Source of the DNA: DATDAH01 sp963845425
GTDB lineage: Bacteria; Actinomycetota; Acidimicrobiia; Acidimicrobiales; DATDAH01
Direction of reading: 5' to 3'
Length of the DNA stretch: 64,000 nt
Assembly (NCBI GenBank): GCA_963845425.1
Contig: CAWJSC010000015.1
Location: forward strand, 1-64,000
Shown: positions 11,362 through 18,601 of the stretch, one piece after another
How the letters are laid out: the number at the start of each line of letters is the position of its first letter
Numbering within the stretch: the first letter of the stretch is position 1
Made by a program: the position numbers and the translations under genes
Notes under the pieces: model-generated
Database searches by the model: none
Told to the model about the DNA's origin: nothing
What the model saw: only the letters and a program-made list of their open reading frames with translations

Positions 11362-11864
11362 CAGACCGAACAGGTCCAGTCCTCGCCGACGGTCGCCGCG
11401 GCGTCGGCGTCGGGGGCGGGGAACGGCCGGCGGAAGGTGAAGGCCTGCGTCGTCGGCCCGTGCTCGGCGAGGTGGGCCAGGCGCTCCTTGGCCTCGTCGA
11501 TGGTCGGGCGGTGGCCGGCGGGCACCCACCAGAGGACGGTGAAGACCTCGTCGAGCTTCTCGAACCACTGGCGGCGCTGGGCCATGACGTCGCGGTGGGC
11601 GGTGCGGTAGACGAAGTCGGCCAGCGCCTCGACCGAGGCCCACGTGCTCATGTTCACCAGCATCGTGTCGTCGTCGTAGGGCCGGATCGCGGTGGCATCT
11701 CCGTCCTCGGTCTGCAGGCGCCACACGAAGCCGGGCGCCGTGTCGGCGATGGCGTTGATCGGCTCCAGGGCCTCCATGAACCCGGCCACCAGCGGATCGT
11801 CGGTGGGGGCTCTGAGCCGACCGATGTTCAGCTGAGCCACTTCCCAGGACGAGGTCGACGACAT
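11361..11864 (-). CDS. DUF3291-family protein
   Basis: A 167-aa soluble protein with the pattern of DUF3291: AQLNIGRLRAP, the conserved APGFVWRLQ, LVNMSTWASVEALADFVY, and WWVPAGHRPT near the C-terminus. The fold is probably a dimeric alpha/beta barrel like antibiotic-biosynthesis monooxygenases, but no activity is established. TACGGT lies 8 nt before the ATG, suggesting a near-leaderless mRNA. It is first in a two-gene operon with the PfpI-like protein and divergent from tRNA-Gly. Confidence 0.8.
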   Translation of the reverse strand: MSSTSSWEVAQLNIGRLRAPTDDPLVAGFMEALEPINAIADTAPGFVWRLQTEDGDATAIRPYDDDTMLVNMSTWASVEALADFVYRTAHRDVMAQRRQWFEKLDEVFTVLWWVPAGHRPTIDEAKERLAHLAEHGPTTQAFTFRRPFPAPDADAAATVGEDWTCSV

Positions 11865-11902
11865 GGGACGCGACCGTACCCCCGGCTACTCTGTCGGGTC
11901 CT

Positions 11903-11976
11903 GCGGGTGTAGTTCAGTGGCAGAACATCAGCTTCCCAAGCTGAGAACGCGAGTTCGACTCTCGTCACCCGCTCCA
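11903..11976 (+). tRNA. tRNA-Gly (anticodon CCC)
   Basis: Acceptor arms GCGGGTG and CACCCGC pair over 7 bp. The anticodon loop TTCCCAA on stem TCAGC/GCTGA gives anticodon CCC, reading GGG. The T-arm is GCGAG-TTCGACT-CTCGT, and CCA is encoded after discriminator T. The last 49 nt (11928-11976) recur exactly at 14518-14566, making this the likely attachment site of an integrated element. Confidence 0.96.
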
Positions 11977-12037
11977 AGCAGAAGGGCCGGGTCGGGTCGG
12001 TTCAGCGCCTGGACCGGTCACCTGAGAGACTGGAGAG

Positions 12038-13222
12038 GTGGGCCCCCTCACCACCCCGCGGATGATCACCGACCCGGCCGGCCACTGGGACGACGTGCGC
12101 GCCGCGGGCGGTCCGGTGCAGTGGAGCGACGACCACAAGGGGTGGATCGTGCTCTCCCACCGCGCCGTCTCCGACGGCTTCCGCAACCCGCGGTTCTCGG
12201 CGGACCGGGTCGGAGCCCTCGAACGCGCCGCCCGGCACCAGCCGGCGGCCTTCGGACGCACCGTCGAGCTGCTGGCGGGCTGGATGGTGTTCCGGGACCC
12301 GCCGGCCCACACTCGCCTCCGTGACCCGGTGCGGTCCGCGTTCACACCGCGACGGGTGGCGAACCTGGCGGCGACGGTCGTGGCCCTGACCAACGAGCTT
12401 CTCGATGGCGCCGTCGCCGACGGCGCCATCGACGTGAGGGAGGACCTCGCCGAACCTCTGCCGGCTACCGTCATCGCCGAGCTGCTCGGCGTGCCGGCGT
12501 CGGAACGGGAGCGGTTCCGGGCCTGGAGCGACGACCTCGCCGAGATCGTCTTCGCCACCCGGCCCGGCACGGTGGACGCCGAGCCCGTCGTGGCCGCCAC
12601 CGCCGAGTTCGTCGACTTCTTCGGCGGCCTCGTGGAGCACTATCGCCGCCACCCGGCCGACAACCTGCTCACGGCCCTCGTCGAGGAGTCGGGCGACCTG
12701 TCGGAGCTGGAGCTGGTGGGGGCGTGCACGCTGCTGCTGTTCGCCGGCCACGAGACCACGACCAACCTCCTCACCACCTCGCTCGGACACCTGGCCACCG
12801 ATCCGGGGCTGCTCGCCCGCTACCGGGACGATCGCGGTCTCGACGAGACGCTCGTGGAGGAGCTCGTCCGGACGATGGGCCCGGCCGCCACCATGGTGCG
12901 CAAGGTGGCGGGCGACCACGAGTTCGAGGGTCGGGCCCTCAGGAACCACGACACCGTCTATCTCTCGATCGCCGCGGCCAACCACGATCCAACCCTGTTC
13001 GACGATCCGGGTCGCTTCCGACCCGACCGGGCGCCGAACCCGCACCTCGGCTTCGGCTGGGGCGCCCACCACTGCCTCGGCGCCGCCCTCGCCCGGCTCG
13101 AGACCAGGCTGGCCATCCGTACCGTGGTGGACCGCTTCCCGTCCCTCGAGGCGGCCGAGGTCACCCCGATCCGGGGCGACCTGATGGGCAGGGCCCACGT
13201 TCGCACCGTGCTGGCGGTCTGA
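12038..13222 (+). CDS. Cytochrome P450
   Basis: A soluble 394-aa bacterial P450, a haem-thiolate monooxygenase needing ferredoxin partners that are not present nearby. Visible motifs are the I-helix oxygen-activation site FAGHETTTNLL, the K-helix ELVRTMGPAATMVRK, the PDR-loop FRPDRAPNPHLGFG and the haem-ligand loop FGWGAHHCLGAAL, with the axial Cys near residue 345. The GTG start has GAGACT exactly 6 nt upstream, a start-proximal -10-like arrangement. It lies inside the tRNA-Gly-bounded island. The substrate is unknown. Confidence 0.95.
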   Translation: MGPLTTPRMITDPAGHWDDVRAAGGPVQWSDDHKGWIVLSHRAVSDGFRNPRFSADRVGALERAARHQPAAFGRTVELLAGWMVFRDPPAHTRLRDPVRSAFTPRRVANLAATVVALTNELLDGAVADGAIDVREDLAEPLPATVIAELLGVPASERERFRAWSDDLAEIVFATRPGTVDAEPVVAATAEFVDFFGGLVEHYRRHPADNLLTALVEESGDLSELELVGACTLLLFAGHETTTNLLTTSLGHLATDPGLLARYRDDRGLDETLVEELVRTMGPAATMVRKVAGDHEFEGRALRNHDTVYLSIAAANHDPTLFDDPGRFRPDRAPNPHLGFGWGAHHCLGAALARLETRLAIRTVVDRFPSLEAAEVTPIRGDLMGRAHVRTVLAV

Positions 13223-13278
13223 CCACCGTCGGGGGGTTCAGCCCCCGGCGCGGGCTCGCGCGGCCGGAAGCGGCCGGT

Positions 13279-13640
13279 TCAGCCGGGCCCGATCTCACAA
13301 CAGCGAGTGGAGGTGAGCGGACTCGAACCGCCGGCCTCTACGTTGCGAGTCGCTGCAGCCGCCCACTCGTTCCTCTGATGGTTGGCCCGTCGTCCACGAT
13401 CCAGGCATCGAGGATCAGCCAGCAGGCCGGCCACCTCGGCGACGGTCTGGCGAACGGCAGACCACGTGCGCCCGAGGCGGCCCACATACTCCAGCGGCAC
13501 CATTCCGCCTCGGCTGCCAGCTCGGCCATGGCCGCCGAGTCTGCAGCGGGGAGAGCTGCCGCGAATACCCGACGGGCCTCAGCCATCGCCACCAGCCCGT
13601 GCGTCGCAGGGGCAAGGGCTTCGTAGTACGGATCAGCCAT
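13279..13640 (-). pseudogene. Possible frameshifted small gene remnant
   Basis: The ATG at 13640 opens a plausible alanine-rich helical protein (MADPYYEALAPATHGLVAMAEARR ends this excerpt's second half as AMAEARRVFAAAL). Around 13500 the coding character passes to another frame (EYVGRLGRTWSAVRQTVAEV), which runs on into the tRNA-like fragment. This looks like a gene broken by a frameshift and truncated at the tRNA-like sequence. No family is recognised, and overlap of non-coding ORFs cannot be excluded. Confidence 0.3.
13308..13352 (-). tRNA. tRNA-like 3' fragment (T-arm and acceptor strand)
   Basis: On the minus strand GGCGG-TTCGAGT-CCGCT forms a T-arm, followed by acceptor-type CACCTCC-A, without CCA. 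The upstream part includes CTCGCAA, which could be a CGC anticodon loop, but its flanks do not pair and no 5' half exists. It is therefore a remnant, probably left by an earlier tRNA-targeted integration inside the island. It is not a functional tRNA. Confidence 0.5.
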
Positions 13641-13673
13641 ATCCCAAAGCCCGCAGCCTGTCGGTAGGCCCGG

Positions 13674-14021
13674 TCAGGTCGAGCGCAGCGTCGGCAGGAC
13701 CAGTAGTGCCTCGTCCTCGCTGCGCCCAAAGGCCTCGATGGCCTCGACGTGTTCGATGATCACCTGGAGAACCGTGGCCGTCGATGCGTTGCCGACGCGG
13801 AGCCACACAACCTTCGGCGGTGAGCCATGAAGGAAGGCGAGCTGGCGGAAGTCCGAGTCCTTGGAGACGATCACGTGGCCGTGCTCTCGGGCGTGCTCCC
13901 AGATCTCCCGGTCGGTCGCAGCATCGAGGCCCAGCGCGGTGACGTGCCCGCTCTCGGGGAACACGTCACGCAGCTGCCCGACGAGGCGTCTCGACAGGTT
14001 CTCGTCGAGCAGGAGCTTCAC
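13674..14021 (-). CDS. DUF5615 PIN-like protein, probable toxin
   Basis: A 115-aa protein of the Mut7-C/DUF5615 PIN-like group. The start MKLLLDENLSRRL has the Asp-Glu pair of the active site; DREIWEHAREHGHVIVSKDSDF supplies the second acidic cluster, typical of this family of presumed ribonucleases. It overlaps the DUF433 gene by 4 bp (ATGA), the normal antitoxin-toxin order. It lies in the tRNA-Gly island, where such a pair could help retain the element. Toxicity is inferred from the pairing. Confidence 0.82.
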   Translation of the reverse strand: MKLLLDENLSRRLVGQLRDVFPESGHVTALGLDAATDREIWEHAREHGHVIVSKDSDFRQLAFLHGSPPKVVWLRVGNASTATVLQVIIEHVEAIEAFGRSEDEALLVLPTLRST

Positions 14022-14245
14022 GCCGTGGCGAGCCGGCGTTCCCGGAGGGCCGCGAACTCAATGGCGGCCCGGACGTGCGCAGGCGTGAGCTCCGGGAAGT
14101 CGGCGACGATCTCCTCGGTGGTCATCCCCGACGCCAGGTACTCGAGGACGTCGTAGACCGCGATCCGGGTGCCGATGAAGCACGGCTTGCCGCTGCGCAC
14201 ACCCGGGCGGGTCTCGATGACCGTCGTGAGATCCATCGACTCCAC
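14018..14245 (-). CDS. DUF433-domain antitoxin
   Basis: A 75-aa protein with the DUF433 helix-turn-helix-like pattern: RPGVRSGKPCFIGTRIAVYDVLEYLASGMTTEE and ADFPELTPAHVRAAIEFAA. These proteins commonly pair with DUF5615 PIN-like toxins, and here the genes overlap by 4 bp. By analogy it neutralises the toxin and may repress its own promoter; the inverted repeat 14298-14327, upstream of the start on this strand, is a candidate operator. The ATG at 14245 is used; another Met lies three codons in. Confidence 0.82.
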   Translation of the reverse strand: MESMDLTTVIETRPGVRSGKPCFIGTRIAVYDVLEYLASGMTTEEIVADFPELTPAHVRAAIEFAALRERRLATA

Positions 14246-14297
14246 GGTACCCCCGACAGCCGACGGCTCTCCGCGGCTTACGCCGGGCGCGTCGACG

Positions 14298-14352
14298 ATT
14301 CCAAGTCTCGGCGCCGAAGCTTGGAATTGCCGCGCTGAAATCCAAGTCTCGG
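14298..14352. repeat. Inverted and direct repeats upstream of the DUF433 gene
   Basis: ATTCCAAG (14298-14305) and its complement CTTGGAAT (14320-14327) form an 8-bp inverted repeat spaced by 14 nt. TCCAAGTCTCGG occurs at 14300-14311 and again at 14341-14352. The cluster lies 50-110 bp upstream of the antitoxin start, a plausible place for an autoregulatory operator. The rest of 14246-14517 has no convincing gene. Confidence 0.5.
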
Positions 14353-14517
14353 ATGGGTCACCAACTCCGAAGCTGAGTACCCGGGGCCGAGGCGGCGTGA
14401 CCCTAGCGTGACCCTACGGACCGACATCCGGGATCACGGGGCGGCACGCGACGTTAGGCTACATCACCGCTGACCTGGGCAAATGGCCGAATCCCCTGGT
14501 CAGCCAGCCTCCTCCGG

Positions 14518-14566
14518 TCAGCTTCCCAAGCTGAGAACGCGAGTTCGACTCTCGTCACCCGCTCCA
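14518..14566 (+). repeat. Duplicate of tRNA-Gly 3' end (candidate att site)
   Basis: These 49 bp are identical to 11928-11976: the anticodon stem-loop, T-arm, acceptor strand and CCA of tRNA-Gly(CCC). The flanks diverge at once on both sides. The 5' half of a tRNA is absent, so no functional tRNA is encoded. This is the expected far boundary of an element inserted in the tRNA. Confidence 0.85.
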
Positions 14567-14641
14567 CAGAACTGGGGGCTTGCCGAGGCCAGGGGGCGAT
14601 GTTTCTCCACGTCTTCGGGGTCCATCTCGCAGATCGGGTAG

Positions 14642-14818
14642 TCAGGCATCGAGGTCATCCAGCACTCGGTCTGCCTCATGCAGCCAGGCCTCCAACGCCC
14701 CTTTCCTGTCGGAGTCGCAGAAGAACGGGGTGCTGTGCGTGCTCTCCATTCGCCCGCAAGTGTCGCACGTCTCTTCTTTCAGCCCGATGGTGGCCGCAGT
14801 GCCCCAGAACCCCCACAT
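14642..14818 (-). CDS. Small cysteine-containing protein, possible zinc ribbon
   Basis: A 58-aa ORF just outside the island repeat. It opens MWGFWGTAATIGLKEETC, then has Cys-Asp-Thr-Cys (residues 18-21), His28 and Cys34, followed by an acidic helix (ALEAWLHEADRVLDDLDA). Cys18, Cys21, His28 and Cys34 could bind one metal ion. An AAGGGGG ribosome site lies about 10 nt before the ATG. No family is recognised; coding is supported by the start signal and protein-like composition only. Confidence 0.5.
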   Translation of the reverse strand: MWGFWGTAATIGLKEETCDTCGRMESTHSTPFFCDSDRKGALEAWLHEADRVLDDLDA

Positions 14819-15164
14819 CGCGGGTTACCCCCTTCGTCGGTCGGGCATCTCCACAAGCCGCTCCGATGGCTCAGAGCGGCCGCCGTCCTATCGGCCGACC
14901 CACCTGGTCTTTGACGAAACGCTGAGGTTCTGGAGGACGGCTCGACACCTTCCGATTCCCCACACACCGAGAAGGTGCCTGAGGCCGACGATGCTGCAGG
15001 GCCGGCCCGAGGCGGAGGGGAAGCGGTGCGGCCCTGAGCCTTCTCAGGCCGCCGGACACCGCTCCTCCCAACGACGCGGAGGGAGGATCCACGAGCGCCG
15101 GCCGACGTTCGCGCTTAGCGTCGAGGCGTGGTCGGCGGGTCGTCGACCGGACAAGGAGACCGAC
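14819..15164. other. Intergenic stretch without a recognisable gene
   Basis: About 350 bp between the small Cys protein and the SnoaL-like gene. Open frames cross it on both strands but none has a start signal, family motif or codon pattern I trust. The only functional signal seen is the AAGGAG ribosome site of the next gene near 15153. Confidence 0.5.
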
Positions 15165-15566
15165 ATGGCCGAGCATCCCAACGTCGCCATCGTCCGCAAC
15201 GCCTACGAGTCGTTCGCGAAGGGCGATCTCGACGGAGCGTTGGCCGACCTGGCCGACGACTGCGTGTTCCACTTCGGTGGCGATGGCCCGAACAGCGGTG
15301 ACCACAAAGGCCGCGAGGCCATCACCGCGGCGCTGATCAAGAACTTCGAACTCACCGCGGGCACCCAGGCCCTCGACATCAAAGGCATCTACGCCGACGA
15401 GGACCACGCCGCCGTGGTCCTCCACGAGACGGCCAGCCGTCCCGACGGCGCGTCGATCGCGTTGGACGAGGTGCACGTCCTCCGACTTCGTGACGGCAAG
15501 GTCCTCGACCTGTGGGACCTGCCCGAGGACATCCAGGCGCACGACGACTTCTTCGACGGGAAGTAG
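15165..15566 (+). CDS. SnoaL-like / NTF2-superfamily protein
   Basis: A 133-aa protein with the ketosteroid-isomerase-like fold. The pattern VAIVRNAYESFAKGDLDGALADLADDCVFHFGG and KGREAITAALIKNFE is typical of nuclear-transport-factor-2-superfamily proteins, which include isomerases, cyclases and non-enzymatic binders. ATG 15165 has AAGGAG 7 nt upstream. The open frame continues 195 codons upstream without protein character, so that extension is rejected. Substrate unknown. Confidence 0.85.
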   Translation: MAEHPNVAIVRNAYESFAKGDLDGALADLADDCVFHFGGDGPNSGDHKGREAITAALIKNFELTAGTQALDIKGIYADEDHAAVVLHETASRPDGASIALDEVHVLRLRDGKVLDLWDLPEDIQAHDDFFDGK

Positions 15567-15696
15567 TCGACTCAGCGAGACCCAGATCGGCACGTGTGCG
15601 CTCCCTGAAGCGGCGTTCTGGGGCAGGTGCGAGCCCTACGTGGCCGTGGGCTGGCGCGCCTCGATGGCGTGCGGGCCCGGGCGTCGAGGAGGACAC

Positions 15697-16140
15697 ATGA
15701 TCGATGTCGTTACCCACCTCGACGTCGGTCGGCCTGCAGCCGAGGTGTTCGCGTTCGTCAGTGACCAGCTCAACGCACCGAGCTGGCAGCGAGGTCTGCG
15801 CGAGGTGCGTCGGACGACCGGCGGTCCCATCCGCGTCGGAAGCGAGCACGTCTTCATACGCCGCTTCGCGGGCCGACGCATCGAGTCGGGCAACCGCTTC
15901 GTGGAGTTCGAACCGGGACGCTTCGTCGCGTTCGAGATCCCCGACGGCGTTGTGACCGGTCGTGCGTCCTACCTGGTCGAGCCAGTCGGCACCGAGCGCT
16001 GCCATCTGACGAGCACCATGAGGTTCCAGGTCGCCGGATGGATGAGGCTCGCCGAGCCACTGTTGGCACGCGTCCTCGAACGGGACAGTCATCGAGATGA
16101 GCAGACCCTGAAGCAGATCCTCGAGACACCGCCCCGTTGA
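15697..16140 (+). CDS. SRPBCC-family (polyketide cyclase/START-like) protein
   Basis: A 147-aa protein of the START/Bet v 1 superfamily. It begins MIDVVTHLDVGRPAAEVFAF with the characteristic first strand and helix, continues with a seven-strand sheet (GSEHVFIRRFAGRRIESGNRFVEFEPG), and ends in the long C-terminal helix after LTSTMRFQV. Members bind hydrophobic ligands; no catalytic residues can be assigned. The start is set by GAGGAGGACAC before the ATG. It follows the SnoaL-like gene by 130 bp in the same direction. Confidence 0.8.
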   Translation: MIDVVTHLDVGRPAAEVFAFVSDQLNAPSWQRGLREVRRTTGGPIRVGSEHVFIRRFAGRRIESGNRFVEFEPGRFVAFEIPDGVVTGRASYLVEPVGTERCHLTSTMRFQVAGWMRLAEPLLARVLERDSHRDEQTLKQILETPPR

Positions 16141-16253
16141 GGTCGGGGCGGCACCTGAGTGCCACCGAAACGCTCAGCGGTCACTGATCCCAGGTTCCCA
16201 GCGATCTCGGGGTCTGCCCAGCGGGATCCGACGGCAGTCGTGTCATTCGTAGT

Positions 16254-16724
16254 TCAGCCGATGTCGCTTGCTCCTTCCACCGCGTCGGCGGTGACCTCCA
16301 TGTGGCCGAGGTGCTGGAAGAGCTCCTCGAGGACGTGGAGGACCAGGGCGCCGTCGGTGCGGTCCTCGCCGGGCATGAAGTCGCGGAACGGGTGGTCGGT
16401 CACGGTCGGGCCGGCCAGGAACTCCTCGACGAGCGCGCCGGTCCGCTCGACGGCACTGTCGATGCGCTGACGGAGCTCGGCGACGGTGGACGTGGCGGCG
16501 AACTCGGCTTCGCGATCCCTCGTGCTGTCACGGCCGAGGCCGGGCATGGCGAACCAGGACGGGGCCAGCTCGCAGCAGTGCACAACGAGGCCGGCCACCG
16601 AGTTGGTCCCCCAGTCGGCGGGCTTCTGGTTCACCGTGTCGTCGTCCAGCCGGTCCAGCACCTGGCCCATGCCCGTAAAGGCGTGGCGGACGTAGAGCTC
16701 GATGCTCGCTCCGGTCAGCTCCAT
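16254..16724 (-). CDS. DinB-like mycothiol-dependent enzyme family protein
   Basis: A 156-aa four-helix-bundle protein of the DinB/DUF664 type. His residues fit the usual metal triad: VVHCCELAPSW in the middle and LEELFQHLGHMEVTADA near the C-terminus. In actinobacteria such proteins use mycothiol or bacillithiol as thiol cofactor; the substrate is not inferable. ATG 16724 has CAGACT 8 nt upstream, with the same surrounding bases (GCCAGACTCGGCGG) as the LLM gene at 3305. The frame stays open upstream to 16877 without protein character. Confidence 0.8.
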   Translation of the reverse strand: MELTGASIELYVRHAFTGMGQVLDRLDDDTVNQKPADWGTNSVAGLVVHCCELAPSWFAMPGLGRDSTRDREAEFAATSTVAELRQRIDSAVERTGALVEEFLAGPTVTDHPFRDFMPGEDRTDGALVLHVLEELFQHLGHMEVTADAVEGASDIG

Positions 16725-16994
16725 GACCGCCGAGTCTGGCACCAGGCCCGAAGGCCGGAGTCCACGGTTCCTGTCACTGGGCTCCAGCCCGGCCGCCCGA
16801 CCAGAACCAACGAAGACGCCCGCCCGACACCGGGCCACCTCCCCCAACCGAATGACCGGGCCGCAGCGGACCCTCACCCACCCCTGGCGTGCCTGCGGTC
16901 AGGGATGGACGGCGAACCAGGCGGCGCGCAGGGTGGCGGGAATGCGGCCGCGGTCGGAGACCTCGAGGCCTTCGACTCGCGCCTTCCGCTCGTT

Positions 16995-17027
16995 CATGCA
17001 GTGATTCGTGCATGTGCGTGTTAGAAT
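16995..17027 (+). promoter_or_regulatory. vapB promoter and candidate operator
   Basis: CATGCA (16995-17000) and TGCATG (17009-17014) form an inverted repeat spaced 8 nt. TAGAAT (17022-17027) ends exactly 6 nt before the ATG of vapB. The layout fits a leaderless promoter with an autoregulatory VapBC operator immediately upstream. Binding is inferred from type II toxin-antitoxin practice. Confidence 0.65.
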
Positions 17028-17033
17028 CTGATC

Positions 17034-17264
17034 ATGAGAACGACGGTCGAGTTCGACGACGACACCGCCAAGGTGATCGAGCAGCTCCGCCAGGAACGGG
17101 GCATCGGCGTCTCCGAGGCCGTCAACGAGCTCATCCGTCGAGGGCTCCTTCCCCGACCTGCCGGCGAGCCGTTCCGGCAGGCCACCCACCCACTGGGGCT
17201 CAAGGTGGACGTCACCAACATCGCCGAGGCCCTCGACCTCCTCGAGGGCTCGGACGCCCGCTAG
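17034..17264 (+). CDS. vapB: VapB-type antitoxin (ribbon-helix-helix)
   Basis: A 76-aa antitoxin. The N-terminus MRTTVEFDDDTAKVIEQLRQERGIGVSEAVNELIRRGL is a ribbon-helix-helix DNA-binding unit; the C-terminal 35 residues (THPLGLKVDVTNIAEALDLLEG) would wrap the toxin. The stop codon is followed directly by the GTG start of the PIN toxin. TAGAAT 6 nt before the ATG suggests a leaderless transcript. It probably represses its own promoter through the inverted repeat just upstream. Confidence 0.9.
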   Translation: MRTTVEFDDDTAKVIEQLRQERGIGVSEAVNELIRRGLLPRPAGEPFRQATHPLGLKVDVTNIAEALDLLEGSDAR

Positions 17265-17690
17265 GTGCTCGTCGACGCCAACATCCTCCTGTTCGCCGTA
17301 GACGAGACCAGCCCGCTCCACGACCGAGCCCACCGCTGGCTGGAGGACGCCCTGAACGGCAGTCGTCGGGTGGGCCTGCCCTGGGCGTCGCTCACCGCCT
17401 TCCTGCGGATCGTCACCAACCCCCGGGCGCTGGCCGAGCCCCTGGCCCCGGCCGCGGCCTGGGCCCTCGTCGACGCCTGGCTCGACGCCCCCACCGTCTG
17501 GGTGCCCGGCCCTGGCCGGGGCCACCGCGTCATCCTCGGTCGGCTCGTCGGTGACCTCGACCTACGGGCCAACCTCATCCCCGACGCGGTGCTCGCCGCC
17601 CTGTGCATCGAGCATGGCCTGGCCATGGTCTCGGCCGACTCCGACTTCGCCCGTTTCACCGAGGTCACCTGGCGCAACCCCCTGGCCTGA
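17265..17690 (+). CDS. vapC: VapC-type PIN-domain toxin
   Basis: A 141-aa PIN-domain ribonuclease. Acidic metal ligands are visible in MLVDANILLFAVDE (Asp4), in the middle Glu/Asp helix region, and in LAMVSADSDFARFTEV (two Asp). The family cuts tRNA or rRNA in growing cells unless bound by its VapB. The GTG start follows the antitoxin stop with no gap, so translation is coupled. The fold assignment is clear; the RNA target is unknown. Confidence 0.92.
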   Translation: MLVDANILLFAVDETSPLHDRAHRWLEDALNGSRRVGLPWASLTAFLRIVTNPRALAEPLAPAAAWALVDAWLDAPTVWVPGPGRGHRVILGRLVGDLDLRANLIPDAVLAALCIEHGLAMVSADSDFARFTEVTWRNPLA

Positions 17691-17893
17691 CGCGGCGCCC
17701 ACCGTCTGACGAACGCTCGACGTCGGCCCCGGGATCAGGGCCCGCGACGCCGGCGGACCTTGCGGGGGAGCCAGAAGAGGACCGCCACGAGGGCCACGAT
17801 GATGAGCACCTCGACGGCCACCGTCGGAGGGTATCGGTGGCCTTGGCCTGCTCTCGGACTCACCGCGACGACCGACCTGCCGACGGGAAGGCG

Positions 17894-18538
17894 ATGGCGA
17901 CAGCGCTACCGGCGGGTTGGTACGCGGACCCGGCCGATTCGAGCCGGTACCGGTACTGGACGAGCGAGCAGTGGACGACGCACGTCCGCGACCGGGGCGC
18001 CGTGGACATCGCCGGCGCGCGGCCGCTCCCGGACTTCGACGCCGCCGACGTCGAATCAGTTGAACCCTCGACCGGCCGATTTCGCCGGCGGGTGCCTGTG
18101 CTCCTCGGGGCGCTCGCCCTCATCGCCCTGGTGGCCACGGCCGGGGCGGTCACCCTCGGGGGGTCGGACTCGTCACAGGCCGCGGGCAACACCCTCACCG
18201 GCGAGGTCCGGGTGGCCATCGCTCGGACCAGGGGGGCGGCCGGTGACTCGCCCCCGGCCGATGGCGCCCGCTGTGGGACCGGCGCCCCGCCCGGCGTCGG
18301 TGCCGGCACCGAGGTCACCGTCAGCAATGCCCGCGGCGACGAACTGGGTCGGACCGTGCTGCGCGCCGGTCAGGTCGATCGCACCCCGAACGCGACCACC
18401 TGCGTGTTCGACTACGCGATCGCCGCGGTCGCGAACGCCCAGGTCTACGCGGTACAGGTGTCGGGTCGGCCCGCCAGCCGGATGACCATCGCGCAGATCG
18501 TGAGCGCCGGTTGGCGGGTCGACCTGCGGGTAGGCTGA
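17894..18538 (+). CDS. DUF2510 membrane protein
   Basis: A 214-aa protein. Residues 5-40 are a DUF2510 motif (PAGWYADPADSSRYRYWTSEQW), a short actinobacterial module of unknown role that usually precedes a membrane segment. One TM helix follows (VPVLLGALALIALVATAGAV) and then an extracytoplasmic domain of about 120 residues with two Cys (ARCGTG, TTCVFDY) that may form a disulfide. The start is set by the DUF2510 motif. The 203 bp upstream of this ATG hold no separate gene I trust. Confidence 0.75.
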   Translation: MATALPAGWYADPADSSRYRYWTSEQWTTHVRDRGAVDIAGARPLPDFDAADVESVEPSTGRFRRRVPVLLGALALIALVATAGAVTLGGSDSSQAAGNTLTGEVRVAIARTRGAAGDSPPADGARCGTGAPPGVGAGTEVTVSNARGDELGRTVLRAGQVDRTPNATTCVFDYAIAAVANAQVYAVQVSGRPASRMTIAQIVSAGWRVDLRVG

Positions 18539-18601
18539 TCTCACCTTGACGCCCAGCAGCACCGGACGGAACCCGGGCGCCCCGCAGGACGTTGACCGCC
18601 C

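Larger units (their letters stand above)
11928..14566. mobile_element. Putative decayed genomic island at tRNA-Gly
   Basis: The region is bounded by an exact 49-bp direct repeat: the 3' part of tRNA-Gly (11928-11976) and a free copy at 14518-14566. Such 3'-tRNA duplications arise when tyrosine-recombinase elements integrate. Inside are a P450, a tRNA-like 3' fragment, a broken ORF, a DUF433/DUF5615 pair and an inverted repeat. No integrase remains, so the element is either decayed or non-autonomous. Duplication without integration is a less likely alternative. Confidence 0.65.

Noticed and set aside
14567..15164. The long plus-strand extension (14580-15164) of the SnoaL-like gene
   Set aside because: The extension crosses the small Cys ORF antisense, has no protein character, and a good ribosome site marks ATG 15165.
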